Below are positions 14,795 to 25,143 of a stretch of 40,771 nt of DNA, one piece after another. The DNA is from Bacteroidaceae bacterium (GTDB taxonomy: Bacteria > Bacteroidota > Bacteroidia > Bacteroidales > Bacteroidaceae): NCBI GenBank assembly GCA_017451695.1, contig JAFTNW010000002.1:1-40771 (forward strand). The letters run 5' to 3'. Both the position numbers and the translations under genes were made by a program. The notes under the pieces are model-generated. The model was not told the DNA's origin, searched no databases, and saw only the letters and a program-made list of their open reading frames with translations. Numbering within the stretch: the first letter of the stretch is position 1; each line of letters starts with the position of its first letter.

Positions 14795-17700
14795 TTAATG
14801 CTTTTTGTCTTTGCCTTTTAATTGTTCTAATTCCTTGTTCTCGTTCCAGTATGCCTGCAACTCGCGCTGTTTCTTTATTGCGCGGCGGCGGTTTTTGATA
14901 CCCACTCCGGCAAAAATACCATACATTGCGGGAACGTAGATAAGTGTCATGATGGTAGAGATTGTGAGACCACCGATAACGGCAACACCCAAGGGACGCC
15001 ACATCTCGGCACCTACGCCCTGGCTCACTGCCAGAGGTACCATACCAAGGATTGTGGTAAGGGTGGTCATGAGCACGGGGCGCATACGGCTCTTTGCCGC
15101 ACCCACGCACGCTTGAATAACTCCCAAGCCTCTCTCGCGCAACAGCATGGTGTAGTCTATGAGCACGATACCATTCTTTACCACAATACCGATAAGCATA
15201 ATGCTACCGAGCATAGACATCACATTGAGCTTGGTACCGGTAATGAAGAGTGCAAGCAGCACACCGCTAATGGCAAACAATACCGAAATCATGAGGATGA
15301 AGGGGTAGGTGAGCGACTCGAACTGCGATGCCATTACAATGAACACCAATATAAGGATGATGATGGCAAGCTGGCCAAGGTCGCGGTTAGAGTCCTGCTG
15401 GTCCTCGTATGAACCGGCCACCTGGATAGATATGCCCGAGGGTATCTCCATCTCGTCAATAACAGCCTGTCCGTATGCTACACCATCGCTCAATGCGGTT
15501 CCTGCTGCAAGTACCGCATCTACGGTAACAATGCGCTCGCGGTCTTTGCGCTCAATGGTGGGGGGCATTTCGTTAAGCACCACCTTACCAAGTTCCTTTA
15601 TGCGCACGGGTTGTCCGTTGCCACTGTATATCACAATGTTTTCTATGTCGCTGATGCTCTGGCGTGCAGTGGGCTCGTAGCGCACTTTTACGTCGTACTC
15701 ATCACCATCTTCGCGGTAGTATGTTGCAAGCGCACCATTGTATCGGTTACGCATATAGGTTGCTGCGGTTGACAGGTTAAGTCCATGCATAGCCAGCTTT
15801 TCGCGGTCGAACTCAACAACATACTGCGGCTGATAATCGCTTCGGCTGATGTTTACCTGGGTAACCTTATCCCACCCGCGCAACGATGCTGCAAGCTCCT
15901 TTGAAAGGCGGTCGGTAGTCTCCATGTCGTAGCCGTAAATCTCGAACGATGCCATAGATTGGCCACCCATGCCGCCGCCCTGGCTGCCACCAAGCATTAC
16001 ATTGCTTTTTGCAAGTTCGGGGAACATTTTAAGGTCGGCACGCATCTCGTCGCAGAGAATTTCAAGGCTCTTTTCGCGCTCGTTGGAGGGTACAAACATC
16101 ACGTTGAATGTGATGATGTGTGTACCGTTGTCGCTGAGCGATGCAAAGGTGTTGTTCTCGTCGGCCTGTCCGGTGGTGAAACCACAAGCCTGGAGGTCGT
16201 CACCGTAACGGTCCATCCACAATTTTGTAAGGCGCAAGCCCACCTCTTGTGAACGCTCAATGCGTGTACCTATGGGCATTTCGAGTGTAACACCCACACG
16301 GCCGTTGTCGTTGGCAGGGAAGAACTCGCTCTTGATGCCTTTTGCACAGAGCAAGCTAAACAGGAACAGTCCAAAGCATGCTGCAAGTGTTGTCCAGCGA
16401 TGGCGCATGGCCCAATTAACAGCGGCTGCATATTTTATATCGATGATGTCGAGCACCTTCTGGATGGGCTTGTAGAATGTGATAAAGAATTTGCTCTGTT
16501 TCTTTTGCAGTTTGAGCATCTTGGCACACATCATAGGTGTGAGCGAGAGGGCAGCAGCTGTGGAGATAAGCATGATGATACACATCATCCATCCGAGCTG
16601 CTTAAAGAGAATACCACTCATACCTGTTACCATTGTCAACGGGAAGAATACCGCCCACATTGTAAGTGTAGATGCGATAACCGATACGGCAACCTCGTTT
16701 GTTCCATGAACAGCGGCGTTGTTGGGGTCCGAACCGCGTTCGATATGCGTTGTTACATTCTCAAGCACCACAATGGCATCGTCCACCACCGAACCGATGG
16801 CTATACTTAAACAAGATAGCGAAATGATGTTGATGGAGCCGCCTGTTGCAAAGAGGTAAATGAACGATGCTACAAGCGAGAAGGGGATGGTGATTGCGAT
16901 AATCACGGTAGCCCTCCAACGGCCGAGGAAGATAAATACCACCAACACCACAAATATCATGGCATCGCGTATGGTATTTGACAATGTGTTTACAGTGTTC
17001 AAGATGTTGTCCGATGTATCGATCATGATTTCGAGCTGAACATCGGAGGGCAAGCGTTTCTGCAAGTTGGGCAACTCCTCTTTTACAGCCTTTGAAATGG
17101 CCACAGAGTTACCACCGCTCTGTTTCTGCACAATAATCATTGCACCTTGCTGGCCCTCGATGTATGTGTGCTGCGAGCGTTCCTGCACATTATCTACAAT
17201 GCGTGCAATATCTTTTAGATATACATTTGCACCATTGTGGCTGCCCACTACAAGGTCGAGCATCTGTGCGGGCTCCTTGAACTCGCCCTCCACGCGCAAC
17301 GAATAGGTGTTGTTACCAACATCAAAGTTACCGCCGGGTATGTTACGGTTTTCGGCTGCAATTATGGAACTGACTGTCTCTACGGGGATGTTGTAGGCCT
17401 CCATCTTCACAGGGTCCATGTAGATGTTTATCTCGCGCTCGGGGGCACCGGCGATAGATACCGAACCCACGCCATCGACACGGGCAAGGGGGTTGGCCAC
17501 GTTGTCGTCAAGTATCTTGTAGAGTGCGCTTTGGCTCTCTTCGGCCTTTACCGACATAACGATGATGGGAATCATATCGGTAGAGAATTTGAAGATAATG
17601 GGGGTGTTTGCATCGTCGGGGAGGGACGATGATACCATATCCAGCTTGTCGCGCACGTCGTTGGTGAGGTCGTCTATGTCGTAACCAAACTCAAACTCAA

Positions 17701-17977
17701 GTGTTATTACGGAAACATTCTCGCGAGAGTCTGATGTAATGTGCTTCAAGTGCTCCACCGAGTTCAGTGTGTTCTCGAGCGGGCGTGTTACGTTGTTCTC
17801 GATATCCGATGCACTTGCACCATTGTAGTATGTGAATACCATCAAGGTGTTTGTTTCAATATCGGGGTATAGGTCGATTGGTAGTTTGGACAGTGAGAAA
17901 AGACCGAACAGGGCTATCGCAACAAAGCAGAGCGATGTCATAATCGGTTTTTTCACCGCGCTTTCATATATACTCAT
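14795..17977 (-). CDS. RND (HAE1-type) multidrug efflux pump
   Basis: The 1060-residue inner-membrane protein is of normal length for AcrB/MexB relatives. It opens with the typical first helix (SIYESAVKKPIMTSLCFVAI). The proton-relay Asp pair lies in helix 4 (IAIGSVVDDAIVVLENV, about residues 395-411) and the partner Lys in helix 10 (GIVVKNGIVLIDYT, about 930). These mark the hydrophobe/amphiphile class rather than the heavy-metal class. It would form a tripartite pump with the adaptor and TolC-like protein encoded just upstream and export drugs, bile salts or lipophilic compounds. Substrate cannot be read from sequence. Confidence 0.95.
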   Translation of the reverse strand: MSIYESAVKKPIMTSLCFVAIALFGLFSLSKLPIDLYPDIETNTLMVFTYYNGASASDIENNVTRPLENTLNSVEHLKHITSDSRENVSVITLEFEFGYDIDDLTNDVRDKLDMVSSSLPDDANTPIIFKFSTDMIPIIVMSVKAEESQSALYKILDDNVANPLARVDGVGSVSIAGAPEREINIYMDPVKMEAYNIPVETVSSIIAAENRNIPGGNFDVGNNTYSLRVEGEFKEPAQMLDLVVGSHNGANVYLKDIARIVDNVQERSQHTYIEGQQGAMIIVQKQSGGNSVAISKAVKEELPNLQKRLPSDVQLEIMIDTSDNILNTVNTLSNTIRDAMIFVVLVVFIFLGRWRATVIIAITIPFSLVASFIYLFATGGSINIISLSCLSIAIGSVVDDAIVVLENVTTHIERGSDPNNAAVHGTNEVAVSVIASTLTMWAVFFPLTMVTGMSGILFKQLGWMMCIIMLISTAAALSLTPMMCAKMLKLQKKQSKFFITFYKPIQKVLDIIDIKYAAAVNWAMRHRWTTLAACFGLFLFSLLCAKGIKSEFFPANDNGRVGVTLEMPIGTRIERSQEVGLRLTKLWMDRYGDDLQACGFTTGQADENNTFASLSDNGTHIITFNVMFVPSNEREKSLEILCDEMRADLKMFPELAKSNVMLGGSQGGGMGGQSMASFEIYGYDMETTDRLSKELAASLRGWDKVTQVNISRSDYQPQYVVEFDREKLAMHGLNLSTAATYMRNRYNGALATYYREDGDEYDVKVRYEPTARQSISDIENIVIYSGNGQPVRIKELGKVVLNEMPPTIERKDRERIVTVDAVLAAGTALSDGVAYGQAVIDEMEIPSGISIQVAGSYEDQQDSNRDLGQLAIIILILVFIVMASQFESLTYPFILMISVLFAISGVLLALFITGTKLNVMSMLGSIMLIGIVVKNGIVLIDYTMLLRERGLGVIQACVGAAKSRMRPVLMTTLTTILGMVPLAVSQGVGAEMWRPLGVAVIGGLTISTIMTLIYVPAMYGIFAGVGIKNRRRAIKKQRELQAYWNENKELEQLKGKDKKH

Positions 17978-18001
17978 ATTGTTTATATTTTATCGTGTTT
18001 T

Positions 18002-19015
18002 TTATTCAATTACCTCAACCTCTTTGCCGTTGTTCAAGCCGTTGTGTCCGGCAATTACAACGTAGCTGCCGGGCTCAATACCCGAAATGAGCTCGTATTT
18101 ATCGCCCATACGACGGCCTATCTCCACCTTGTTGTATGTTACAGTTCCATCTTTGTATGTATATACATAGTAGTCGCCTGCACCGGCCTGCTTAACCACG
18201 GCCTGGTCGGGGACAACAACGTGGCTCTTTGTACCGAAGTTCACTGTTACGTGTCCGTACATTCCGGGGCGCACCTTGCGGTCGCTGTTGGCAAGTTTTA
18301 TCTCCACGGGGAATGTGTGTGTGGCCGAGTTGATAGTGGGGTAGATTATGTCGATGTTGCCGCTGAACTCCTCGTTGCCATAGGTGTCGAATGTGAGTGT
18401 TACAGGCAGTTGTTTGCTGGTTTGTGCAAAGCGGCTCTCGCTCACATTAATCTTCATTTTCACAGGAGTAATCTGCTCCACAACCAAGATGGGCTGGCTG
18501 CCATACATGTCGCCATTGTCGTAGTTACGTGCCGATACAACGCCGTTGATGGGGCTCACAAGCACGGTGTTCTCCAACTTGTTTGCAAGTGCACGTTTGT
18601 TTACCTCAAGCTGTGTCTTTGCGTTGTCATACTCTGCTTTTGATGCTCCGCCCACTTTATAGAGCTCCTCAACGCGCTTAAAGTCTATCTCCTGGTTCTC
18701 AACCTGCAGTTTCAGCTGGTCGAGGCTGCTTGCGTCGAGCAATACAAGCTTTTGCCCTTTATGAACATTGTCGCCCACCTCAACAAGAATCTTGTCTATG
18801 CGAAGTGCTGAATTGGGGATTATGTTGTTCTTTACTTCGGCCTCCACGGTTGTGGTGTATGTCTCGAGCTGTGATACATCCTCGGCTGTTACCTGTGCAA
18901 TCTTCACTTTTGGCTTCTCTTGTTCCACCACTGTGGTCTCTGTTGTCTCTGAACTGCCGCAAGAGCAGAATATTGCTGTTGCGACCAATGCAATAAATGT
19001 CAGATTCTTTTTCAT
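18002..19015 (-). CDS. RND membrane fusion protein (periplasmic adaptor)
   Basis: The 337-residue protein has a lipoprotein-type signal (FIALVATAIFCSCGSSE; the acylated Cys is probably residue 19). It has the AcrA/HlyD plan: a beta-strand start, biotinyl-lipoyl half (VEVGDNVHKGQKLVLLDASS), a short alpha-hairpin (about 100-145), the second lipoyl half (LVSPINGVVSARNYDNGDMY) and beta-barrel and membrane-proximal domains. It links the pump to the outer-membrane channel. Genes are 22 bp (tolC side) and 25 bp (pump side) apart. Confidence 0.92.
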   Translation of the reverse strand: MKKNLTFIALVATAIFCSCGSSETTETTVVEQEKPKVKIAQVTAEDVSQLETYTTTVEAEVKNNIIPNSALRIDKILVEVGDNVHKGQKLVLLDASSLDQLKLQVENQEIDFKRVEELYKVGGASKAEYDNAKTQLEVNKRALANKLENTVLVSPINGVVSARNYDNGDMYGSQPILVVEQITPVKMKINVSESRFAQTSKQLPVTLTFDTYGNEEFSGNIDIIYPTINSATHTFPVEIKLANSDRKVRPGMYGHVTVNFGTKSHVVVPDQAVVKQAGAGDYYVYTYKDGTVTYNKVEIGRRMGDKYELISGIEPGSYVVIAGHNGLNNGKEVEVIE

Positions 19016-19036
19016 AATCGTCTATATGTTTTGTTT

Positions 19037-20356
19037 TTATTCTTTTCCTAGTACAGTGTTCAATTCCGATTTTGCCACCAAGTAGTCGTAAATGGTGTTG
19101 TTATAGCTTAATTGTACGTTTGTGAGCGATACCTGTGAGTTGGTGAGTTCAAGAATGGTGCCTTTTCCCACGTCGTAGCGTTTCTGGCTTATCTGCAACC
19201 CTTTCTTGGCAAGTTCCACCGCGGTTTTGTTGCTCTCGAGCTGCTCGGCACTCTTTGTCATGTTGTCTATGTAGCTCTGTGCCTGCATGTTGAGCATGCG
19301 TTCTGTGTTTATGCGTGTCTCGGCAAGCTGCCATTGCTGTATCTTGTTGCTTTTGAGCTTTGTGAAATTGCTTGCCTGGAACAAGGGAATGCTCAACGAC
19401 AGAGCAACGGATGAACTGTTGCCCCATGTGTAGTCCATTACTTTCCAATCTTTGTTGTAGAGCGACTGGTATTGCAGTGTACCGGACAGGGCAAGGGTGG
19501 GCATGAAGCTGGTCTTTAACAGATTGCGCTGCTTGCGCAGTAACTGTGCCTGCAAATCTATGGCCTTCAACGATGAGTTGTTGTTAAGGTCTATTGTTTG
19601 GCCGGCAGCATCCTTGCTCATTTCTGCTTCATGGTTTTTAAGGTTATCGTCTATCACAAGGTTTACATCGGCTGTAATTCCCATGAGTACCTTCAACTGC
19701 AATTTGGCAATCTCCACGGCATTTCTTCCGCTTATTACCGATGGCCATGCGTTGTTCTTCTGCACCTCGGCACTGATTTTGTCATATTCGCTCACGCTGC
19801 CTTGTGTGAATTTCGCATTTACAATGTTGAAATTCTCCTCGGCAAGTTTGTAGTTTTCCATGAGCACATTGTAAGAGTCCTGTGCAAGCATCAGTTGGTA
19901 GTATGCCTTTGTAACCTGGTTCACAAGGTCTATCTTTGAACCGCGGCTCTTCTCTGCGGCAAGCTCTACATCGGCTTTTGTGAGGCTCATTGTTTTATAT
20001 ATTGCAGGAGCAAACACGGGGAGAGATACTTGCAGGGCACCGTTCCATGTGCTTGCATCGTCTTTACCCATTTTGAAAGTCTCTCCGCCCAAGTTCATCT
20101 CGGCAGCCTTAATGGCATAGTTGATGCTGCCGTTAAGTGTTGCTGTGGGCAGCAGGCTTTGCCATGCCTCGTTTTGTGAAACTTTTTTCAACTCAATCTC
20201 CTTCTCTGCAACCTTTATCGTTGGGTTCTCGCTCATGGCAAGCTCAATGGCTTTGTCGAGCGTAAGGTGCATTGTGGGTGTGGTCTCTTGTGCCTGTGCA
20301 GTAACAAATGTTACCAGCAGGGCAACCACTGTTGTCAATCGCATTCTAAGATTCAT
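19037..20356 (-). CDS. TolC-family outer-membrane efflux protein
   Basis: The 439-residue protein has a signal peptide (ending TAQAQ) and two OEP repeats of long helices with strands between. The start LTLDKAIELAMSENPTIKVA is the classic TolC-family opening. The second repeat begins near residue 230 (LNNNSSLKAIDLQAQLLRKQ). It is the outer-membrane channel of the pump encoded downstream, 13 bp after the tetR stop. Confidence 0.93.
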   Translation of the reverse strand: MNLRMRLTTVVALLVTFVTAQAQETTPTMHLTLDKAIELAMSENPTIKVAEKEIELKKVSQNEAWQSLLPTATLNGSINYAIKAAEMNLGGETFKMGKDDASTWNGALQVSLPVFAPAIYKTMSLTKADVELAAEKSRGSKIDLVNQVTKAYYQLMLAQDSYNVLMENYKLAEENFNIVNAKFTQGSVSEYDKISAEVQKNNAWPSVISGRNAVEIAKLQLKVLMGITADVNLVIDDNLKNHEAEMSKDAAGQTIDLNNNSSLKAIDLQAQLLRKQRNLLKTSFMPTLALSGTLQYQSLYNKDWKVMDYTWGNSSSVALSLSIPLFQASNFTKLKSNKIQQWQLAETRINTERMLNMQAQSYIDNMTKSAEQLESNKTAVELAKKGLQISQKRYDVGKGTILELTNSQVSLTNVQLSYNNTIYDYLVAKSELNTVLGKE

Positions 20357-20369
20357 AATAGTTATTTTA

Positions 20370-21029
20370 TTATTTGTTTTTCTGTATAAAGTCTTCTATT
20401 TTCTCTCGTCCTTTGGCGGTGGCAATACCTCGCAGATAGAACAGAATGAGCAGGCGGCCGAGGTCCTCGGGCTTGTAGCGGCTGAGATTGCTGTTTTCGG
20501 GTTGTTTGTTCACCGTCATAATGAGCTCCAAATCTCGTTGCAGGATGAATGCAAGAATCTCAAAGTCGGCATCTTCGCGAAAAAGCCCCTGCTTGCGCCC
20601 CTCTTCCATCCATGCCAAAAAGCGTTTGTTGTTTCTTTTTTCACGTGCTTTACGGCGGTTCAGCACCTCGGGGTATCGTTCAAGGTCGGTGAAAAAGAGT
20701 CGGTTTGTGTTTCTCAACAGGTTGAAATAGTGCTCGTATAGCTTTAATATAATGTCGAGAATGTCGTTTGAACTGCGAATGATTTTTCTTGCCTCGGCCA
20801 CGGTCTGTTTCTGGCTATATTTTAATGTCTCTATTATGAGATTTTCTTTATCGGTGAAAATCTCGTAAATAGTACGTTTTGATACAGAAATCAGAGAGGC
20901 AATGTCGTCCATCTTTACCTCTCTTATTCCCTGTTTGCGAAACAGATTGAGCGCAGCAATAATTATCTTATGCTTTGTCTCTTCTTTGCTATTTTCTTCC
21001 TTATTATTTTTCACACTGCAAAGATACAA
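20370..21029 (-). CDS. TetR/AcrR-family repressor of the efflux operon
   Basis: The 219-residue protein (214 if started at GTG 21014) has an N-terminal HTH: KHKIIIAALNLFRKQGIREV then KMDDIASLISVSKRTIYEIF, with the usual S-K-R-T-I-Y recognition helix (about residues 20-66). The C-terminal part is an all-helical ligand and dimer domain. It is the first gene of the operon, so it probably represses itself and the pump and is released by a pump substrate. A perfect 11-bp palindrome in the promoter is the likely operator. The ATG at 21029 would lie upstream of the -7 box (21019-21026), so the in-frame GTG at 21014 is the better start if that promoter is used. Confidence 0.88.
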   Translation of the reverse strand: MYLCSVKNNKEENSKEETKHKIIIAALNLFRKQGIREVKMDDIASLISVSKRTIYEIFTDKENLIIETLKYSQKQTVAEARKIIRSSNDILDIILKLYEHYFNLLRNTNRLFFTDLERYPEVLNRRKAREKRNNKRFLAWMEEGRKQGLFREDADFEILAFILQRDLELIMTVNKQPENSNLSRYKPEDLGRLLILFYLRGIATAKGREKIEDFIQKNK

Positions 21030-21049
21030 AGAAAACTTTTTGCAGCAAA
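21019..21049 (-). promoter_or_regulatory. consensus Bacteroidetes promoter of the tetR-RND operon
   Basis: On the minus strand TTTG (21049-21046) and TATCTTTG (21026-21019) are separated by 19 bp. This is a full match to the Bacteroidetes housekeeping promoter, -33 TTTG, 19-21 bp, -7 TAnnTTTG. Transcription would begin near 21012-21014. Confidence 0.75.
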
Positions 21050-21058
21050 AAAGTTTTC
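21031..21058. promoter_or_regulatory. probable TetR operator, 11-bp perfect palindrome
   Basis: GAAAACTTTTT (21031-21041) and its exact reverse complement (21048-21058) are separated by 6 bp. The site overlaps the -33 box and spacer of the promoter, so a bound repressor would block RNA polymerase. Size and symmetry suit a TetR dimer. Confidence 0.7.
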
Positions 21059-21114
21059 TATTGAAATCTGGGCAAAATATTCCTTTATTAAGGTTTTTTA
21101 GCTGTTAAGTTAAT

Positions 21115-21150
21115 AAAAAGACACGCATCTTGTTTAATGCGTGCCTTTTT
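21115..21150 (-). terminator. terminator of the secA unit
   Basis: A 9-bp stem (21120-21128 with 21137-21145, one G-T) with an 8-base loop is flanked by five A's and five T's. It can act in both directions and isolates the secA unit from the tetR promoter. Confidence 0.8.
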
Positions 21151-21169
21151 GCCATGTTTATGAAATTTG

Positions 21170-21604
21170 CTAATCTTCCAACAGATGTTTCAAGAAGTCG
21201 TTCATCTCCTCGTCGAATCCTTTGAGAAGGTCCTCGCTCAAAATGAGCGTATCGTCATCTATATACAGGAGGTCCACAATGGCCTCTTTCTCCTCATCGA
21301 CAAGTACAAAGGAGTATGGCTTTACAATGTTTATGCTGTCAAACACTCCCTCTTCCTGCATCTTTGAAAGCTCGCCACGCAGCACCTTTTCAAACAGTTT
21401 CTCGTCGTTGGAGTTTTCCCATTCTTTAATATGTACGCGCGCGAGGGGTTTGTCATCATCGTTGTAGATGGTGAGGTCGCCTGTCTCTCCGTTCACAAAG
21501 ATGTGGAAATCGGTTACCGTTGTCTCCTCTGCGGTTATAAAGTTCTTTGCCATCTCCTTGATGGCGTTTTTTAGGCTCTCTTGTGTTTGTGTGCTTAGTG
21601 GCAT
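21170..21604 (-). CDS. small acidic conserved-type protein downstream of secA
   Basis: The 144-residue cytoplasmic protein is very acidic, with an alternating strand/helix pattern (TVTDFHIFVNGETGDLTIYN, IVDLLYIDDDTLILSEDL) and an acidic helix at the end (FDEEMNDFLKHLLED). I do not recognise a named domain. It starts 12 bp after the secA stop on the same strand, so it is probably cotranscribed. A link to Sec function is possible from position only. Confidence 0.65.
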   Translation of the reverse strand: MPLSTQTQESLKNAIKEMAKNFITAEETTVTDFHIFVNGETGDLTIYNDDDKPLARVHIKEWENSNDEKLFEKVLRGELSKMQEEGVFDSINIVKPYSFVLVDEEKEAIVDLLYIDDDTLILSEDLLKGFDEEMNDFLKHLLED

Positions 21605-21616
21605 GGCTGTAACTTT

Positions 21617-24600
21617 TTATAGGTTCTTTCCGTGGCAGTGTTTGAATTTCTTTCCGCTACCGCAGGGGCAGGGGTCGTTGCGTCCCACAGTCTTTTCGGC
21701 TCTTATGGGGGTGCGCTGCTCGGCACGGGTGTCGTGCTGTGCGGCAGCCTGCTGGTTGGCGTCGTTCAAATCAACCTTTGTTTCGTTGTATTTGGGCTTC
21801 TGTTTGCTACGCTGGGGGTCGGGGGCTACCTTTACATCCTGACGCTCCTGAACAGGTATCTGTCCGCGCAACAGAATGGATGCGGTCTGGTCGTTTATCT
21901 TGTTTACCATTTTGTCGAACAGTGTTACCGACTCCAATTTGAAGATTAGCAGCGGGTCTTTCTGCTCGTAGCTGGCATTCTGCACCGAGTGTTTTAGCTC
22001 GTCGAGGTCGCGCAAGTTCTCTTTCCATGCATTGTCGATGGTGTGCAGCAGAATTGCCTTCTCAAAGCATTTGATAACCTCTTTGCCCTTTGTCTCGTAT
22101 GCGGCAGCAAGGGGCACGGGTATCTGATATACGTGGCGACCATCGGTAATGGGTACATAGATGTGCTTGTCGCGCATCTGCTCGTTGTTCTTATATATGT
22201 ACTCTATGTAGGGATATGCAATCTGTGCCATGCGCTCGGTCTTTTGTTTGAAGTTGCTCATGACAGCCTCGAAGCACTTCTCGGCAGCTTCCTCGGTATC
22301 CATCTTGCGGTACTCCTCTTCGCTTGCGAAGGGAATTTCGCTTGCAAGCACGCGCAGGAACTCCATTTTTGCATCCTCGTAGTCGCAATTTTCAACAATG
22401 TTATAGCAGCGGTCCCATACGATATTTACAATATCCATGCCTATGCGCTCTCCAATGAGGGCGTGGCGGCGTTTTGTATATATAACGGTACGTTGCTTGT
22501 TCATTACATCGTCATACTCCAACAGGCGTTTGCGTATGCCGAAGTTGTTCTCCTCCACCTTCTTTTGCGCACGCTCTATTGATTTTGAAATCATGGGGTG
22601 CTCAATCATGTCGCCGTCCTTGAAACCGATGAACTTGCTGTCGAGAATCTTTGATATGCGTTCCGAACCGAAGAGGCGCATGAGGTTGTCCTCCAATGAT
22701 ACGAAGAATACCGAAGAACCGGGGTCGCCCTGGCGGCCGGCACGTCCGCGCAGCTGGCGGTCAACACGGCGCGATTCGTGGCGCTCGGTACCGATGATGG
22801 CAAGACCTCCTGCATCGCGCACCTCCTTGCTCAGCTTGATGTCGGTACCACGGCCCGCCATGTTGGTTGCAATGGTTACCGTGCCCGAAAGACCGGCTTT
22901 TGCAACAATATCGGCCTCCTTTTGGTGCAGCTTGGCATTGAGCACATTGTGTGCAATACCACGCATTTTGAGCATGCGGCTCAGCATCTCCGATATTTCA
23001 ACCGATGTGGTACCTACAAGCACGGGGCGGCCCTGCTGCACAAGGCTCTCAATCTCCTCTATCACCGCTTTGTATTTTTCGCGTTTTGTCTTGTAAACGC
23101 GGTCGTTCATGTCCTTGCGGGCAATGGGGCGGTTGGTGGGGATAACAACCACGTCGAGCTTGTAGATATCCCAAAACTCGCCTGCCTCTGTTTCGGCAGT
23201 ACCGGTCATACCTGCGAGTTTGTGATACATGCGGAAGTAGTTTTGCAGTGTGATGGTGGCGAATGTCTGCGATGCAGCCTCTACCTTTACACGCTCCTTG
23301 GCCTCGATGGCCTGGTGCAAACCGTCGGAGTAGCGACGGCCCTCCATTATACGGCCTGTCTGTTCATCCACAATCTTCACCTGGCCATCTTCGGTAACCA
23401 CATATTCAACATCGCGGTCGAACATGGTGTATGCCTTCAAAAGCTGGTTTATTGTATGTATGCGCTCCGATTTTACAGCGTAGTTGGTGAGCAATTCGTC
23501 CTTCTTCGCAGCCTTCTCTTCGTCGTTCAGTGCGGCGTTGTTCTCAAGTTCGGCCATCTCCGAAGCGATGTCGGGCAATATAAAGAGTGTCTGGTCCTTT
23601 GCGTTGCCTGTGATAAGTTCTATACCCTTGTCGGTGAGCTCCACGCTGTTGTTCTTCTCGTCTATCACAAAATAGAGGGGCTCGGTAGCCTCGGGCATGC
23701 GCTTGTTGTTCTGCTCAATGTAGTACTCCTCGGTTTTCAGCAGGCCGGTTTTTACGCCCGGCTCGCTGAGCAGTTTTATGAGGGGCTTGTTCTTGGGCAG
23801 TGCCTTGTGGCTGCGGAAGAGCGAGAGGTATCCGGCGGTAACCTCGTCCTTGTTTTCCGAGTATATGAGCTTGCGGGCATCGGCAAGGTATTGTGTGGCA
23901 AGTTTCTTCTGCGCATCGACCAAGCGCTCCACCAACGGGCGGTACTCCTCGAACAGCTGGTCCTCGCCGCGGGGCACGGGACCCGAAATGATGAGCGGGG
24001 TACGGGCATCGTCTATGAGCACCGAATCGACCTCATCCACAATGGCATAATTATGTACGCGCTGAACAAGGTCGGCCGGCTGTGTGGCCATGTTGTCGCG
24101 CAAATAGTCGAAACCGAATTCGTTGTTGGTACCGAAAGTGATATCGGCAAGGTATGCGTTGCGACGTGCATCGGAGTTGGGCTGGTGCTTGTCTATGCAA
24201 TCCACGCTCAAGCCATGGAACATATAAAGCGGGCTCATCCACTCGGAGTCGCGCTTTGCAAGATAGTCGTTCACTGTTACCACATGTACGCCGTTGCCTG
24301 TGAGGGCATTAAGGAATACAGGCAGGGTAGCTACAAGTGTTTTACCCTCACCTGTTGCCATCTCGGCAATACGGCCCTTGTGCAGTACCACACCGCCAAA
24401 CAGCTGCACATCGTAGTGTACCATGTTCCACACGGTGTCGTTGCCGCCTGCGGTCCAATGATTCTTGTAAATGGCTTTCTCGCCCTCTATGGTTACAAAG
24501 TCGTATTTAGCAGCGAGGTTGCGGTCGAAATCGGTTGCCGTTACCTCAATGGTTTCGTTCTCGGTAAAGCGGCGTGCGGTATCCTTTACAATGGCAAAAG

Positions 24601-24928
24601 CCTCGGGCAGAGCCTCGTCGAGTGCTTTGTCGAGTTTCTCAAGAACCTCTTTCTCCAATTTGTCTATCTGATTGAAGATGCTCTCGCGCTTTTCGAGCTC
24701 GGTATCCTCAATACTTGCTTTCAGCTCGGCAATCTTTTTGCGTTCCGCTGTTACCGTGCCCTGAATCTTCTCTTTCAAAGCTGTGGTTGCAGCACGCAGT
24801 TCATCGTTGCTCAATGCGCTGATGGCGGGGTAGGCCGCCTTGATTTTCTCCACCCAAGGAGCTATTTCTCGTCTGTCTCGGCTTGCTTTATTGCCGAATA
24901 GTTTACTTATAAATTCGTTAAATCCCAT
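21617..24928 (-). CDS. secA: preprotein translocase ATPase SecA
   Basis: The 1103-residue motor drives Sec-dependent export. The DEAD-motor marks are MATGEGKT (Walker A, about 186-193), [35 protein letters not shown] (about 297-316) and [12 protein letters not shown] with [16 protein letters not shown] in the second motor half. The C-terminal zinc tail, [15 protein letters not shown], is complete. Length exceeds the E. coli form by about 200 residues, owing to insertions usual in Bacteroidetes. It appears to be first in a two-gene unit. Confidence 0.98.
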   Translation of the reverse strand: MGFNEFISKLFGNKASRDRREIAPWVEKIKAAYPAISALSNDELRAATTALKEKIQGTVTAERKKIAELKASIEDTELEKRESIFNQIDKLEKEVLEKLDKALDEALPEAFAIVKDTARRFTENETIEVTATDFDRNLAAKYDFVTIEGEKAIYKNHWTAGGNDTVWNMVHYDVQLFGGVVLHKGRIAEMATGEGKTLVATLPVFLNALTGNGVHVVTVNDYLAKRDSEWMSPLYMFHGLSVDCIDKHQPNSDARRNAYLADITFGTNNEFGFDYLRDNMATQPADLVQRVHNYAIVDEVDSVLIDDARTPLIISGPVPRGEDQLFEEYRPLVERLVDAQKKLATQYLADARKLIYSENKDEVTAGYLSLFRSHKALPKNKPLIKLLSEPGVKTGLLKTEEYYIEQNNKRMPEATEPLYFVIDEKNNSVELTDKGIELITGNAKDQTLFILPDIASEMAELENNAALNDEEKAAKKDELLTNYAVKSERIHTINQLLKAYTMFDRDVEYVVTEDGQVKIVDEQTGRIMEGRRYSDGLHQAIEAKERVKVEAASQTFATITLQNYFRMYHKLAGMTGTAETEAGEFWDIYKLDVVVIPTNRPIARKDMNDRVYKTKREKYKAVIEEIESLVQQGRPVLVGTTSVEISEMLSRMLKMRGIAHNVLNAKLHQKEADIVAKAGLSGTVTIATNMAGRGTDIKLSKEVRDAGGLAIIGTERHESRRVDRQLRGRAGRQGDPGSSVFFVSLEDNLMRLFGSERISKILDSKFIGFKDGDMIEHPMISKSIERAQKKVEENNFGIRKRLLEYDDVMNKQRTVIYTKRRHALIGERIGMDIVNIVWDRCYNIVENCDYEDAKMEFLRVLASEIPFASEEEYRKMDTEEAAEKCFEAVMSNFKQKTERMAQIAYPYIEYIYKNNEQMRDKHIYVPITDGRHVYQIPVPLAAAYETKGKEVIKCFEKAILLHTIDNAWKENLRDLDELKHSVQNASYEQKDPLLIFKLESVTLFDKMVNKINDQTASILLRGQIPVQERQDVKVAPDPQRSKQKPKYNETKVDLNDANQQAAAQHDTRAEQRTPIRAEKTVGRNDPCPCGSGKKFKHCHGKNL

Positions 24929-24973
24929 ATATAATTTTGTATTTTTTCAGTTAGTGGGCAGCAGCCCTTGTTT

Positions 24974-24993
24974 CAAAAGTAACTGCAAAGATA
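24974..24993 (-). promoter_or_regulatory. two overlapping-region -7 boxes for secA
   Basis: The minus strand shows TATCTTTG (24993-24986) and TACTTTTG (24981-24974), both exact TAnnTTTG matches 5 bp apart and 46-65 bp before the ATG. Which one is used cannot be told. The AT-rich segment 24990-25020 has no clear -33 box. Confidence 0.55.
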
Positions 24994-25110
24994 ATAATAT
25001 AATTATAAATTAATAGTATTGTGGGCGAAATGTTTCGGTAAAAACCATCGCCTGAATAATATACTACAAAAAGCGTGCCAAACTCCGCTTTTTACAAATA
25101 TGTCGCATAA

Positions 25111-25143
25111 TTTTGCGGCGAAACGGCTTTTTGCTTATCTTCG
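25111..25143 (+). promoter_or_regulatory. promoter of the GH110-RluA pair
   Basis: TTTTG (25111-25115) and TATCTTCG (25136-25143, one mismatch to TAnnTTTG) are 20 bp apart, 22 bp before the ATG at 25166. It is divergent to the secA promoter. Confidence 0.65.

Noticed and set aside
22778..24901. 707-codon open frame on the plus strand
   Set aside because: It is exactly antisense to secA, a certain gene. The translation has no domain or normal composition (rich in H, V, L, C), so it is a codon-bias shadow.
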